From contig JAFIGX010000022.1 of NCBI GenBank assembly GCA_017849455.1, positions 620,001 to 684,000 of the forward strand: a stretch of 64,000 bases of DNA, read 5' to 3'. The number at the start of each line of letters is the position of its first letter. Within the stretch, counting starts at the first letter, position 1. Of this stretch, positions 56,064 through 64,000 are shown one piece after another. A program made the translations under genes and the position numbers. Source of the DNA: Pseudobacter sp. (GTDB lineage Bacteria; Bacteroidota; Bacteroidia; Chitinophagales; Chitinophagaceae). Under the pieces are notes generated by a model, which made no database searches, was not told the DNA's origin, and worked only from the letters and a program-made list of their open reading frames with translations.

Positions 56064-57335
56064 TCATAATGTTGCTTGACCATGTTCTGCTTTTTGAATT
56101 GTGTCAACGAATGATTTTGTCATTCCCCAGGCAGTATGCTGCCTGAAGCTGGGTTCATCGGTAGATACCGGCCTAAAATCAGGCAATGTATCTATCAATG
56201 CGATCAATTTTTCTTCTACGGCCTGCTGTCGTTGTTCAGGAAGGTCTCCCGCTGTTGCAGTATATTCGATGATGAATGGATAGTTAAGTTGTCGTAAGAA
56301 TTGCGCTGGAAATGAGTCGCGCTGAAGAAATGCAAAAAATGGTTGCCGCGAAGCGATCAACCCCATGAGCTTGGAAGCTGCATAATATGGTGTCATATCT
56401 CCCACCAGCAATAAAATATCTGCCGACCTTGTCAGCTCGACGGCCCTCCGGTAGGTTACCCTGTCGGGCGCCTCTGTAACGAATTCCTGCAGGCCGATCT
56501 CATCCAGGAAAGGTTGAATGCGTGGTTGCGCCAGCCCGCTGCCCGCGTAACTGGTGCCAATAAATTCAACCCTGATCTTCCGCCGGAGCTGTACCTGTTC
56601 CATTGTCATCAACAATGCCTTTACCACAGGGAGCATAGAGTCGGATACTGCCCCTATATAACGTATAAGAATAAGCGCTGGTCCTATTGCGGCCTGACTA
56701 CGGTTTATACTGGAATAATCGTTCAGTTCCACTCCGTACGGCACGGCCGCCAGGGCTTTGTCCTTAACAGATGGATATCTCTTGAGAAGGTCGTTCAGAA
56801 TGCCCTGGGAAACTGCAAAAATGGCGGCGCTCCGTTTAACGGCAAACCCTTCAAATCTGCGCGCGATCCATTGACTGATCTTTGCCTTGATATTCTCATC
56901 CTTCTTTTGCTGCCGCACCCATGGATCTATGAAGTCGATGCCGTAAGGTATCCCAGTTGCCCACTTCACGAACGGGGCCACCACCATGATATACCAGGGA
57001 GGCACCGGATAGAGTACAAAATCGGCCTTGTTCTTGCGCGCTATCTTACGTACCTGGAAAAATAAGAAAGGTAACATCCTCAAACCAAGGTCCCCGATAC
57101 CAAACCGGCGTGTCTTTCGCTGATCGAGGCATTTCAAATCGATCTTTTCATAATTTTTTCCCGCAAGTTCCACCATCCATGGATCAGATACCTCCTCACG
57201 ATAGTAATGATCAACAGTAAGAACAACAGGATGCCAGTCAAATTCATGCAGATGCCGTACGAGCAATCTTACACGCTGCGCCGGAGGCATAGCCGACGGC
57301 GGGAAATGAGGTGCGACAATGATGATCGTTTTCAT
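56064..57335 (-). CDS. Glycosyltransferase, GT-B fold
   Basis: A 423-residue protein. APHFPPSAMPPAQRVRLLVR opens the acceptor domain, YGIDFIDPWVRQQKKDENIK lies near 141-160, and the ADILLLVGDMTPYYAASKLM region near 330-349 takes the place of the usual donor-binding helix. It resembles the poorly studied GT4-like proteins of exopolysaccharide clusters. It is 3 bases from the next glycosyltransferase. Donor unknown. Confidence 0.82.
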   Translation of the reverse strand: MKTIIIVAPHFPPSAMPPAQRVRLLVRHLHEFDWHPVVLTVDHYYREEVSDPWMVELAGKNYEKIDLKCLDQRKTRRFGIGDLGLRMLPFLFFQVRKIARKNKADFVLYPVPPWYIMVVAPFVKWATGIPYGIDFIDPWVRQQKKDENIKAKISQWIARRFEGFAVKRSAAIFAVSQGILNDLLKRYPSVKDKALAAVPYGVELNDYSSINRSQAAIGPALILIRYIGAVSDSMLPVVKALLMTMEQVQLRRKIRVEFIGTSYAGSGLAQPRIQPFLDEIGLQEFVTEAPDRVTYRRAVELTRSADILLLVGDMTPYYAASKLMGLIASRQPFFAFLQRDSFPAQFLRQLNYPFIIEYTATAGDLPEQRQQAVEEKLIALIDTLPDFRPVSTDEPSFRQHTAWGMTKSFVDTIQKAEHGQATL

Positions 57336-57338
57336 AGC

Positions 57339-58466
57339 TTATTCGGAACAGATAGCTTCCAACTGCTGACTGAGATCGCTCAACCGGGGACCATTCGCAG
57401 CTACTAACCTGGTTTGATCGGCCCAGGCAAGTACGGATCCCCTGGATTTCAACGCTTCCAATATTTTTTTACACATCATTATCGGCGTATCTTCTACGAG
57501 TAAGGTGCCCGCTGACCATTGATATCCTCTCATCCCTGCCGTAGTAGTGGCGATGGGAATTCCCCAACTGATCCCCTTCCCCAATTTGGTGGAAGCTCCC
57601 GTGGAATACCACCAGACAGGATTCAGGAAAAATGACCAGGTAGACGCCTCTTTTTCCAGTGCTTCATCCGAATATTCCCCGAGATACTCGATGAAAGGAT
57701 ATTTAGCCGCTAATTGTTGACCATACTGTACGGGGGCGCCCACCAGTCTCAGTCGAAGATCACCGATCTCCTGCTTTGCAAAGGCATCGCATAGAATGGA
57801 AATCCCCTGCAAATTTGGAGGATGGTCCAGCCGGCCTACGAAACCGATCCTGGAAAGCTGGGGCTGGTGGTCCAGGAAGCTGTTTTTCAATAACCGGGGA
57901 AAGAACAAGGTCCTCCTGGCATTTAGCCAGTTCTCGATCTGGCGTTCCGTTTCCGAGATGGCTACTACGCCATCAAGGTAGCGGATACGAAAATCAGATT
58001 CCGTACTCAACAGCATGCCCAACCGAAATTTATTCTTCCACAGTCTGAAACCGGTAACTTTCCCCAGGGGGCGGCCGATCAGGTGCAAAAAATCCCCGCT
58101 ATGGTTTCCGTGTGATAATAAAATGATCTTCACCTTATCTCCAAAAACCTCTTTCACAGGTTTTGCATACCGCATGGCGGAAGACATATTGATAAAAAGA
58201 ATTTCAATCTTCTCTTCTCTGATCTTTTTAATCAGCGTTTCTTTTTCTTTACTTATATCATACATCGAGTAGTTCTCCCAGCCAATGCGGATCCTGATCC
58301 TGTCTACAATTCGCCGGGTAAAACCAACATAAAATTCTTCTACCAAAAAATCTTTGCAATGTTCCACTACCTGAAGGAATTCCTGGGAACAAAGTTGAAC
58401 GCCCCCTGTTATCTCGGCCCTCAGTAGTTTTTTGTGAGTGAGAAATAATACGTTCTTTTTGCTCAT
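57339..58466 (-). CDS. Glycosyltransferase, GT4-like
   Basis: A 375-residue protein. The N-terminus NVLFLTHKKLLRAEITGGVQ and RIGFVGRLDHPPNLQGISIL near 209-228 fit the GT-B fold. The later SFFLNPVWWYSTGASTKLGK replaces the normal EX7E helix. It therefore looks like a divergent member. It overlaps the membrane protein at 58463-60364 by ATGA. Donor unknown. Confidence 0.8.
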   Translation of the reverse strand: MSKKNVLFLTHKKLLRAEITGGVQLCSQEFLQVVEHCKDFLVEEFYVGFTRRIVDRIRIRIGWENYSMYDISKEKETLIKKIREEKIEILFINMSSAMRYAKPVKEVFGDKVKIILLSHGNHSGDFLHLIGRPLGKVTGFRLWKNKFRLGMLLSTESDFRIRYLDGVVAISETERQIENWLNARRTLFFPRLLKNSFLDHQPQLSRIGFVGRLDHPPNLQGISILCDAFAKQEIGDLRLRLVGAPVQYGQQLAAKYPFIEYLGEYSDEALEKEASTWSFFLNPVWWYSTGASTKLGKGISWGIPIATTTAGMRGYQWSAGTLLVEDTPIMMCKKILEALKSRGSVLAWADQTRLVAANGPRLSDLSQQLEAICSE

Positions 58467-60364
58467 AATTTAAAAAAAAGCACCCTGAACCCTGATATGC
58501 TGTCATATAATTCCGAACTGACCGGGGGAAGTGCTCCGGGCACGGCGGCTCCTTTTTGCAGTACCAGGAAACTCAGCCTGTTTTCCCGCAGGAAAGCAGA
58601 CCGGTATTCATCCAGGCTGTAATTGTTTTGAGGATTGTTCTTCATATACCTGAAGAAGTCCCCTTCCTCAACCAGCCAGGCGGGAATATGGGTGATATCT
58701 TTGAGGGAGTCAAGACTTTGGGGTGCGTTTAAAGAAATATATTGAACATCTTTTTTGAACAATCCCGGAATATGTACACTTGGGAATACAAACGGGTTAT
58801 AGACCCATCCATTTTTCATCAATGTGCTATCGCTGTAAATGAATCCACCTTTATCATGATCTCCAAGTCTGCTGTTGAGGTCCTGAATGAATTTCTTTCC
58901 GACATACACTCCATTGTAATCAAAATCTTTCCGGAATCCTGCTGCCGGCGAATATAACAACTGACCACCTATCAGCATCACTGCTCCAATCTTGAAAACA
59001 TTCTTACCCGTCCCCTGCTGCTCATTGATCTTTAGATTAGACAGCAGGAACACCAGGGAAATGGTGATCACTGCACTCAAAGGGAAAAAACCTATAGTTC
59101 CGGCATCGATGTTGAAATTAAATGCCGCCATCATGAACAATGTGATCGACGCCATTGCTCCGAAGAACAGGATTGTCAGGCTATTTGACCGTATGATCGC
59201 AATAATCTGCCGGTAGTATATGATCAATAAAATAATAAATGGCAGATAGAAGAACCATATCCTGGCCAGGTATTGCCTAAAAAGGATTTGTGCAAGCGTG
59301 GATAAATAATGCTTCAAGGTAGGCGCTTCGGAGACAGTATTGGAAGATAAATTGCCAAATAGGAGGTAAAATCCAATGATCCCTGCCAGCACACCCAGGC
59401 TATATATAAATGCATACCTGGCATTGACACGGTCCTTCTTGAACAGAAAATAACATCCCAACAAAAACACGGATGAAAGTATGGCCGGTATTCCCAACAC
59501 ATTCATCACCGGTATGCAGCACAATGCGAATATCCCTTCCAGGTAATTTTTCCGGGCAAACCACACGAAGGCCAGCGAACTGAATACAAATGAAGGAAAT
59601 GACCGGGGTTGCAACAGAACATTAGGTGAGAATGACCCTGCTTTCAGTGGCAGTACGCCAAAATAGAAAGTTGCAAGAAAACAGATGATCACACCTATAT
59701 AATGCAAGCTCTTTGTATTGAAATGCTCATAGACGGATAATAATCCCAAAAAGGTCAGTACCGCTACTACCGGGGTCAGTACATATAAATAGGCTGTCAT
59801 GATGGGTAGCCTGAATAACCCTACACAGAACTGTGTAAGCCATAGATCGAAATAATGGTAAGGTTGCCTGTATCTCGATACTCCTTCCTGCAATACATGA
59901 TGAAAATCTTTTCCTTCAACTCCGTATGCCGCCATCTGGCGGGCAGTATATCCATAATAATAGTAATCTTCCAGATTGAGACCTTCCAACTGCCCGTCGA
60001 AATAATGGTTCCTGAGCAAATGAATGATATAGATACCTGCAAGGGCTGATATGATCACCAGTAATTGCTTGCCTGCAATGGCCGGTACCCGCACATTTTT
60101 GCCTAACGAAAGGTCTTTTCTCCTGTAGAAAATATATGTCAGGGCCATCAGTAGGAACAGGATATTGATGGTAATGCCTTTCGTAAAGAACAGGGCATAA
60201 ACTGAAATGATAACGACCAGACCGGTAATCATTGAAAGACATAAGAAGAAATAGGTGCTGGTCTTCTTTTTATCATAATTGAACAAACTTGTCAATGCCA
60301 GCGCGCCGATACAATAGAATCCGCCTAATAGCAAAACCTGGGAGAGAAAGTAGAAAAGTACCAT
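58463..60364 (-). CDS. Polytopic membrane protein, GT-C-like or flippase-associated
   Basis: A 633-residue protein with about 13 hydrophobic helices in its first 450 residues and a soluble C-terminal domain of about 150 residues. Periplasmic loop residues 134-170 hold LNLEDYYYYGYTARQMAAYG, with acidic residues like those of GT-C mannosyl- or glucosyltransferases. No motif was decisive. It is the second large membrane protein of the run besides the Wzy-like one. It might transfer a sugar from a lipid carrier or polymerise units. Unrecognised beyond this. Confidence 0.6.
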   Translation of the reverse strand: MVLFYFLSQVLLLGGFYCIGALALTSLFNYDKKKTSTYFFLCLSMITGLVVIISVYALFFTKGITINILFLLMALTYIFYRRKDLSLGKNVRVPAIAGKQLLVIISALAGIYIIHLLRNHYFDGQLEGLNLEDYYYYGYTARQMAAYGVEGKDFHHVLQEGVSRYRQPYHYFDLWLTQFCVGLFRLPIMTAYLYVLTPVVAVLTFLGLLSVYEHFNTKSLHYIGVIICFLATFYFGVLPLKAGSFSPNVLLQPRSFPSFVFSSLAFVWFARKNYLEGIFALCCIPVMNVLGIPAILSSVFLLGCYFLFKKDRVNARYAFIYSLGVLAGIIGFYLLFGNLSSNTVSEAPTLKHYLSTLAQILFRQYLARIWFFYLPFIILLIIYYRQIIAIIRSNSLTILFFGAMASITLFMMAAFNFNIDAGTIGFFPLSAVITISLVFLLSNLKINEQQGTGKNVFKIGAVMLIGGQLLYSPAAGFRKDFDYNGVYVGKKFIQDLNSRLGDHDKGGFIYSDSTLMKNGWVYNPFVFPSVHIPGLFKKDVQYISLNAPQSLDSLKDITHIPAWLVEEGDFFRYMKNNPQNNYSLDEYRSAFLRENRLSFLVLQKGAAVPGALPPVSSELYDSISGFRVLFFKL

Positions 60365-60372
60365 GCAGTTAG

Positions 60373-61302
60373 TTATTCGATTACCTTATCAATGATATAA
60401 TTGGGCCTGTTCCTGCTCGCTTCCAGGTTTCGCCACAGGTACTCTCCGATAATGCCGATCGAGATCATCTGGAAAGAGGAAATGAATAGGAATACGATCA
60501 TCATCGTTGTCCATCCTTCAATGCTGATAAGGCCGGTTAGGCGGGCTATCATTACATATAAGGCATACAAAAGGGCCACTATTCCCAACAATAGTCCCGC
60601 AGAAGTTATTAGTCTCAATGGGAAATAAGAAAAGGAAATGAATGAGTCGATGAATAGCTTGATCTTCTTATTCAGCGTCCACCTTGACTTGCCAATCTCT
60701 CTTTTTCTCCTTTTATAGGGAATGCAAACGTAATCGTATTTGAGCCATGTGAGCAGGAACAGGGTGTTGGTATTTTTTTCGTCCATCTCGACTACTTTCT
60801 CCCGTAATTGTTTGTCGAACAAACAGAAATCAAAACCTCCTTCCGGCAAATTCTTCAGTGCAAATTTCCGGATAAGTTTATGGTACGTATTGGCAAAAAG
60901 ATTGGCCAGCATGCCATCTTCCCTTTCTGTCCTGTTTGCCAATACCAGTTTTATTCCTTTCTGCCAGTACTCGTACATTTTGATGATAAGCTCTGGAGGG
61001 TCCTGGAGATCTGCAGTGATCACCACATTACAATCGCCGGTAGCATACTTCATCCCTGCCAGGATCGCATTATATGATCCGAAATTGCCCGACAGCTTGA
61101 TCACCTTTACTTTTCCCGGATATTTGTCCCTGAACGCGACCAGTTGCTCCAGCGTATTGTCGCGCGATCCATCATCCACCATTACATATTCAAATTCGAC
61201 ATCCGGGAGGAATGATGCTTCATTTTTTATTAGCTCTGCTGTTGTCACCGGGATATTCTCACCGTTGAAATAGCAGGGAATAATGACGGAAATCCTGGGC
61301 AT
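60373..61302 (-). CDS. GtrB/DPM1-like polyprenyl-phosphate glycosyltransferase
   Basis: A 309-residue protein. ISVIIPCYFNGENIPVTTAE, YVMVDDGSRDNTLEQL and ITADLQDPPELIIKMYEYWQ give a GT-A catalytic domain with DXD-like metal site. Two C-terminal helices (about 230-255 and 265-290) and the ending IGEYLWRNLEASRNRPNYII are typical of GtrB/ArnC/YfdH enzymes. It would make a polyprenyl-phosphate sugar for a GT-C partner, perhaps the membrane protein next to it. It lies 5 bases after the aminotransferase gene. Confidence 0.9.
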   Translation of the reverse strand: MPRISVIIPCYFNGENIPVTTAELIKNEASFLPDVEFEYVMVDDGSRDNTLEQLVAFRDKYPGKVKVIKLSGNFGSYNAILAGMKYATGDCNVVITADLQDPPELIIKMYEYWQKGIKLVLANRTEREDGMLANLFANTYHKLIRKFALKNLPEGGFDFCLFDKQLREKVVEMDEKNTNTLFLLTWLKYDYVCIPYKRRKREIGKSRWTLNKKIKLFIDSFISFSYFPLRLITSAGLLLGIVALLYALYVMIARLTGLISIEGWTTMMIVFLFISSFQMISIGIIGEYLWRNLEASRNRPNYIIDKVIE

Positions 61303-61307
61303 TGAGG

Positions 61308-62417
61308 TTAATGAGTTTTAAAATAAGTTTGAATGGCCTTAGTGATATAGACAATCTCCTCTTGTGCCAGTCCCGGAAATATAGGCAGGCTCAGGGAGGT
61401 GGCTGCAATTTCCTCAGCGATGGGGAATGCTCCTTTTTTATAGCCAAGTTCCACGTAAGCCTTCTGCAGGTGCGGTGGTACCGGGTAGTGGATCATGGTC
61501 CCGATCCCTTGTTCGTGCAGATATTTTTGAAGCTGGTCCCTCTTTGCAGTACGAATAGTATACAAATGATATACGGAAGTGCAACCTTTGGCAACAACCG
61601 GCAATGTGATTCCATTACAATCCTTGAGTTGCTCGTGATAAGTAGCGGCTATCCTATTACGGTCCTGGTTCCAGGAAGGCAGGTATTGCAATTTTACAGA
61701 AAGAAAACCGGCCTGCATCTCATCGAGCCTTGAGTTCATTCCTTTTTCTTCATTGTAGTATTTTACCATCGAGCCATAGTTACGGACCTGTGCAGCCCGG
61801 CTGGCGAGTGCTTCATTATCCGTGGTGATCGCCCCGGCATCGCCATAGGCGCCGAGGTTCTTTCCAGGATAAAAACTGGTAGCATTGATAGTGCCGAAAC
61901 TTCCTGTAACCTGGCCATTGCAGGTAGCACCTTGTGCCTGCGCATTGTCTTCTACAATGGCAAGCCCATGTTTTGTAGCAATATCCCTGATAGCTTCCAT
62001 CTCGCAGCATTGTCCATACAGGTGTACCGGCAAAATGGCTTTTGTCTTTGGTGTTATGGCTGTTTCGATCAGGTCAGGATCGATATTGCATGTGTCCTTC
62101 CTTGGTTCAACTGGTACCGGTGTTGCGCCTACCTGGCTAACGGCCAGCCAGGTAGCGATATAAGTATTCGATGGGACGATCACTTCATCGCCATGCCCAA
62201 TATCCAGGGCCTTAAGGGCTATAATGATAGCATCGAGGCCATTACCGACGCCGATACAATATCGTGTATTGGAAAAGCGGGCGTATTCAGCTTCGAAGGC
62301 TTTGACCTGTTCTCCCAGTATATACCAATTACTGTCGATAAATTTTTCAAAAGAGGCAGTGAGTGCAGGCCGCACATCTGCGTTCATGGCCTTGAATGAT
62401 AGGAATGGTATTTTCAT
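61308..62417 (-). CDS. DegT/DnrJ/EryC1/StrS sugar aminotransferase
   Basis: A 369-residue PLP enzyme. IGVGNGLDAIIIALKALDIG near 56-75, EDNAQAQGA near 156-164 and TSFYPGKNLGAYGDAGAI near 181-198 (with the PLP Lys) are the family signatures. Together with the ketoisomerase and acyltransferase genes just upstream it fits the FdtB/QdtB step, which aminates C3 of a dTDP-3-keto-6-deoxyhexose. It overlaps the acyltransferase gene by ATGA. Confidence 0.92.
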   Translation of the reverse strand: MKIPFLSFKAMNADVRPALTASFEKFIDSNWYILGEQVKAFEAEYARFSNTRYCIGVGNGLDAIIIALKALDIGHGDEVIVPSNTYIATWLAVSQVGATPVPVEPRKDTCNIDPDLIETAITPKTKAILPVHLYGQCCEMEAIRDIATKHGLAIVEDNAQAQGATCNGQVTGSFGTINATSFYPGKNLGAYGDAGAITTDNEALASRAAQVRNYGSMVKYYNEEKGMNSRLDEMQAGFLSVKLQYLPSWNQDRNRIAATYHEQLKDCNGITLPVVAKGCTSVYHLYTIRTAKRDQLQKYLHEQGIGTMIHYPVPPHLQKAYVELGYKKGAFPIAEEIAATSLSLPIFPGLAQEEIVYITKAIQTYFKTH

Positions 62418-62968
62418 GAAGGCATTAATCCTTTACTTGTTTCAACGAATATCTTTCCTTGGATCGATTCCCACTTATTATTTTCCTTTTCCACCAGTTT
62501 ATTTCCCTCTTCGTCTATCCATGAGCGGTGTTTGGCTGGATTTCCATATACGAGGGAATAAGGGGAGACGTCCCTGGTCACCACAGAACCTGCGCCGACC
62601 ATGGAGTATTGGCCTATCTCGACACCAGCAATGATCGTTGAATTGGCCCCGATGGATGCACCTTTCCTGATAATGGTCTTCAGGGGAGCAACATATTTTT
62701 TGCTGCGTGGGCGCAGATCGTTGGTGAAGACAACATTAGGGCCGAGGAAAACATCGTCTTCAATTTCAACTCCCTCCCAAATATAGATACCGGACTTAAC
62801 GGTTACATTATTGCCGAGCTTCACTCCCTGCTCGATAAAACAGTGATCGCAAATATTGCAGTTCTTCCCAATAGAAACGCCTTTCAGGATATGTACAAAT
62901 GCCCATATCCTGGTTTCGCTCCCAATGTCAGTAGTATCAACGATGGCTGAAGGATGTACCTGGATCAT
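62414..62968 (-). CDS. Hexapeptide acyltransferase of a 3-amino-sugar module
   Basis: About 184 residues from ATG at 62968, which overlaps the ketoisomerase stop by ATGA; an ATG at 63004 would read 36 bases into that gene. IWAFVHILKGVSIGKNCNIC, VKSGIYIWEGVEIEDDVFLG and STIIAGVEIGQYSMVGAGSV are left-handed beta-helix coils of the WbpD/WlbB/FdtC type. It would acylate the amino sugar made by the neighbouring aminotransferase. Confidence 0.9.
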   Translation of the reverse strand: MIQVHPSAIVDTTDIGSETRIWAFVHILKGVSIGKNCNICDHCFIEQGVKLGNNVTVKSGIYIWEGVEIEDDVFLGPNVVFTNDLRPRSKKYVAPLKTIIRKGASIGANSTIIAGVEIGQYSMVGAGSVVTRDVSPYSLVYGNPAKHRSWIDEEGNKLVEKENNKWESIQGKIFVETSKGLMPS

Positions 62969-63402
62969 TGCCGGTCGGAATTCAGGACCATGGGGCCGGC
63001 CCATACTTTTTTGAATGTACTATAGTCCCTTATATAATCCTTCTCGGAATATTCTGTGGATGAAAGTGCCATTTGAACAGCAGTGTGAGAATATTGCATG
63101 GTATGCCAAACACAGGGAGGAATATACAAGCCGATATTGGGATTGTCGAGTATGAATGTATCGATCTTCCCATCGTTGTCTTCGACACTTACTATGATCC
63201 TGCCGGAAACGGCAACGAGTATCTGTTCAGTTTCATAGTGTGCGTGCCTGCCTCTCACGATACTTTCGGGCGTGAAATAAGTCCAAAAGATCCTTTGTAC
63301 CTGGAATGGCAATAATTTGTTTTCCGCCACGGAGATATATCCGATTTGGGTCTCACCGATCTTTCTGAAATCGATGAGATACGGCCTCTCATATTGTTTC
63401 AT
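62965..63402 (-). CDS. WxcM/FdtA-like sugar 3,4-ketoisomerase
   Basis: A 145-residue cupin. GEKQ-like start aside, it has KIGETQIGYISVAENKLLPF, RGRHAHYETEQILVAVSGRI near 51-70 and YIPPCVWHTMQYSHTAVQMA near 93-112, which carry the FdtA/QdtA active-site His residues. It moves the keto group of dTDP-4-keto-6-deoxyglucose from C4 to C3. It is the first of three genes for a dTDP-3-acylamino-3,6-dideoxyhexose. The rmlA and rmlB genes that would supply the substrate are not in the window. Either the galacto (FdtA) or gluco (QdtA) product is possible. Confidence 0.9.
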   Translation of the reverse strand: MKQYERPYLIDFRKIGETQIGYISVAENKLLPFQVQRIFWTYFTPESIVRGRHAHYETEQILVAVSGRIIVSVEDNDGKIDTFILDNPNIGLYIPPCVWHTMQYSHTAVQMALSSTEYSEKDYIRDYSTFKKVWAGPMVLNSDRQ

Positions 63403-63432
63403 GGTCTAGGGTAATTAGAGAGTTAGGGGTAT

Positions 63433-64000
63433 TTAACGGGTCAATTTATGCAGAATCCTCTCAATTTCCTGAATATTTCTTTCATAAGTATGATTTAATG
63501 CAAATTCAATTCTTCTTTGACTTCGGTTCATATTATTATACTCCTCTATATCTGTTATCGCCCTGCGGAAAAGATCCGGAAACGATTCATCTCCATCTGG
63601 CATTTCAATAATATCCTTGTCCTGGTAATAAGTCAGCATCGAAGAGATCACCACTTTCCCGGAGCTCAGGTATTCCAGTATCTTGTGGGAATTGTCTGTT
63701 TTGTAGTTGCTGGTCATCTTATAGCACAAAATAAAAGCATCGAATTCGGGCATACGTTCTGCAATTTCTGCCGCCGACATAGTGCCATGCAATACCACAT
63801 TTTTGCGATTTTGCAGAAAGGAAACAAAATCCCTGTCTGTCTCATTGTCTGTCGGGCAGTCGATATTATTGTCTTTCGATGAATAAGGACCGATAAAATG
63901 AAATTCGATATCCGGGTATTTCTCTACGATGGCCTGCAATGATTGCCTGTCGAGGCTTGGGATCAGCAGATTGCCGATATAGCCGATCTTTAAAGGGCGG
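63433..64000 (-). CDS. Glycosyltransferase, GT-B fold (N-terminus beyond window)
   Basis: The reading frame is open to the right edge, about 188 residues of the C-terminal half. It begins RPLKIGYIGNLLIPSLDRQS at the edge, so the first codons are missing and the apparent start near 63939 (a TTG) is not real. IEFHFIGPYSSKDNNIDCPT and FDAFILCYKMTSNYKTDNSH near the middle, followed by KILEYLSSGKVVISS, are donor-domain features of GT4-like enzymes. It lies 30 bases upstream of the ketoisomerase gene. Confidence 0.8.
   Translation of the reverse strand, partial: RPLKIGYIGNLLIPSLDRQSLQAIVEKYPDIEFHFIGPYSSKDNNIDCPTDNETDRDFVSFLQNRKNVVLHGTMSAAEIAERMPEFDAFILCYKMTSNYKTDNSHKILEYLSSGKVVISSMLTYYQDKDIIEMPDGDESFPDLFRRAITDIEEYNNMNRSQRRIEFALNHTYERNIQEIERILHKLTR

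Noticed and set aside
37963..64000. Horizontally acquired genomic island with mobile-element borders
   Set aside because: Surface-glycan clusters vary by transfer and the middle part looks AT-richer, but no integrase, insertion sequence, tRNA or direct-repeat border was seen.

Overview
The window looks like a chromosomal segment of a Bacteroidota bacterium, most likely of the Chitinophagaceae type. The reasons are a TonB-dependent receptor with an N-terminal carboxypeptidase-like domain, a type IX secretion C-terminal tail, an ABC permease with the prefix domain common in this group, candidate promoters of the TAnnTTTG type instead of a classical -10 box, few Shine-Dalgarno sequences, and a kdp operon with a split KdpD and a sigma-54-type response regulator. 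No rRNA, tRNA, CRISPR array, transposase or phage gene was seen. Coding density is very high and no gene-free stretch exceeds about 300 bases.

1-19,100 is a mixed housekeeping and accessory part. It holds the 5' end of a Na+/H+ antiporter, a P-loop kinase fused to a ParB/Srx-like domain, and a DUF1624-type membrane acyltransferase. Next come three hydrolases that may form one module: a membrane-inserted amidohydrolase facing a two-gene unit of a gluzincin metallopeptidase and a ComEC-like metallo-beta-lactamase-fold protein. Then follow a large FtsX/MacB-like permease and a metal or metal-chelate uptake unit (Cys-motif small protein, TonB receptor, PepSY membrane protein). A DUF5009-like membrane protein, a lipocalin-like secreted protein and an AraC regulator close the part.

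19,259-29,381 is a complete potassium-uptake locus on the minus strand. In transcription order it has an NtrC-type response regulator, a 27-residue membrane peptide not resembling KdpF, KdpF, KdpA, KdpB, KdpC, an outer-membrane porin, a truncated KdpD (sensor plus USP domains) and a separate HAMP/PAS histidine kinase. A T9SS-secreted clan-A-like glycoside hydrolase follows.

31,461-37,739 is a carotenoid operon. A MerR/B12-binding regulator of the CarH/LitR type lies upstream of an ECF-type sigma factor, followed by crtI, crtB, idi, crtZ and crtY, which together would make zeaxanthin-type pigment from phytoene. The spacer between regulator and sigma factor has an 18-bp perfect palindrome and candidate promoters.

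37,963-64,000 is one very long minus-strand surface-polysaccharide operon that runs off the right edge. It starts (right side) with a glycosyltransferase and a dTDP-3-amino-3,6-dideoxyhexose module, and continues through many glycosyltransferases, three methyltransferases, a Wzy-like polymerase, a pectate-lyase-like secreted protein, an AsnB-type amidotransferase, a GDP-fucose module (gmd, fcl) and a CpsB-type PHP phosphatase. Many neighbours overlap by ATGA, which supports translational coupling. The flippase or ABC exporter, the Wza/Wzc-type export machinery and the initiating phosphoglycosyltransferase are not in the window.
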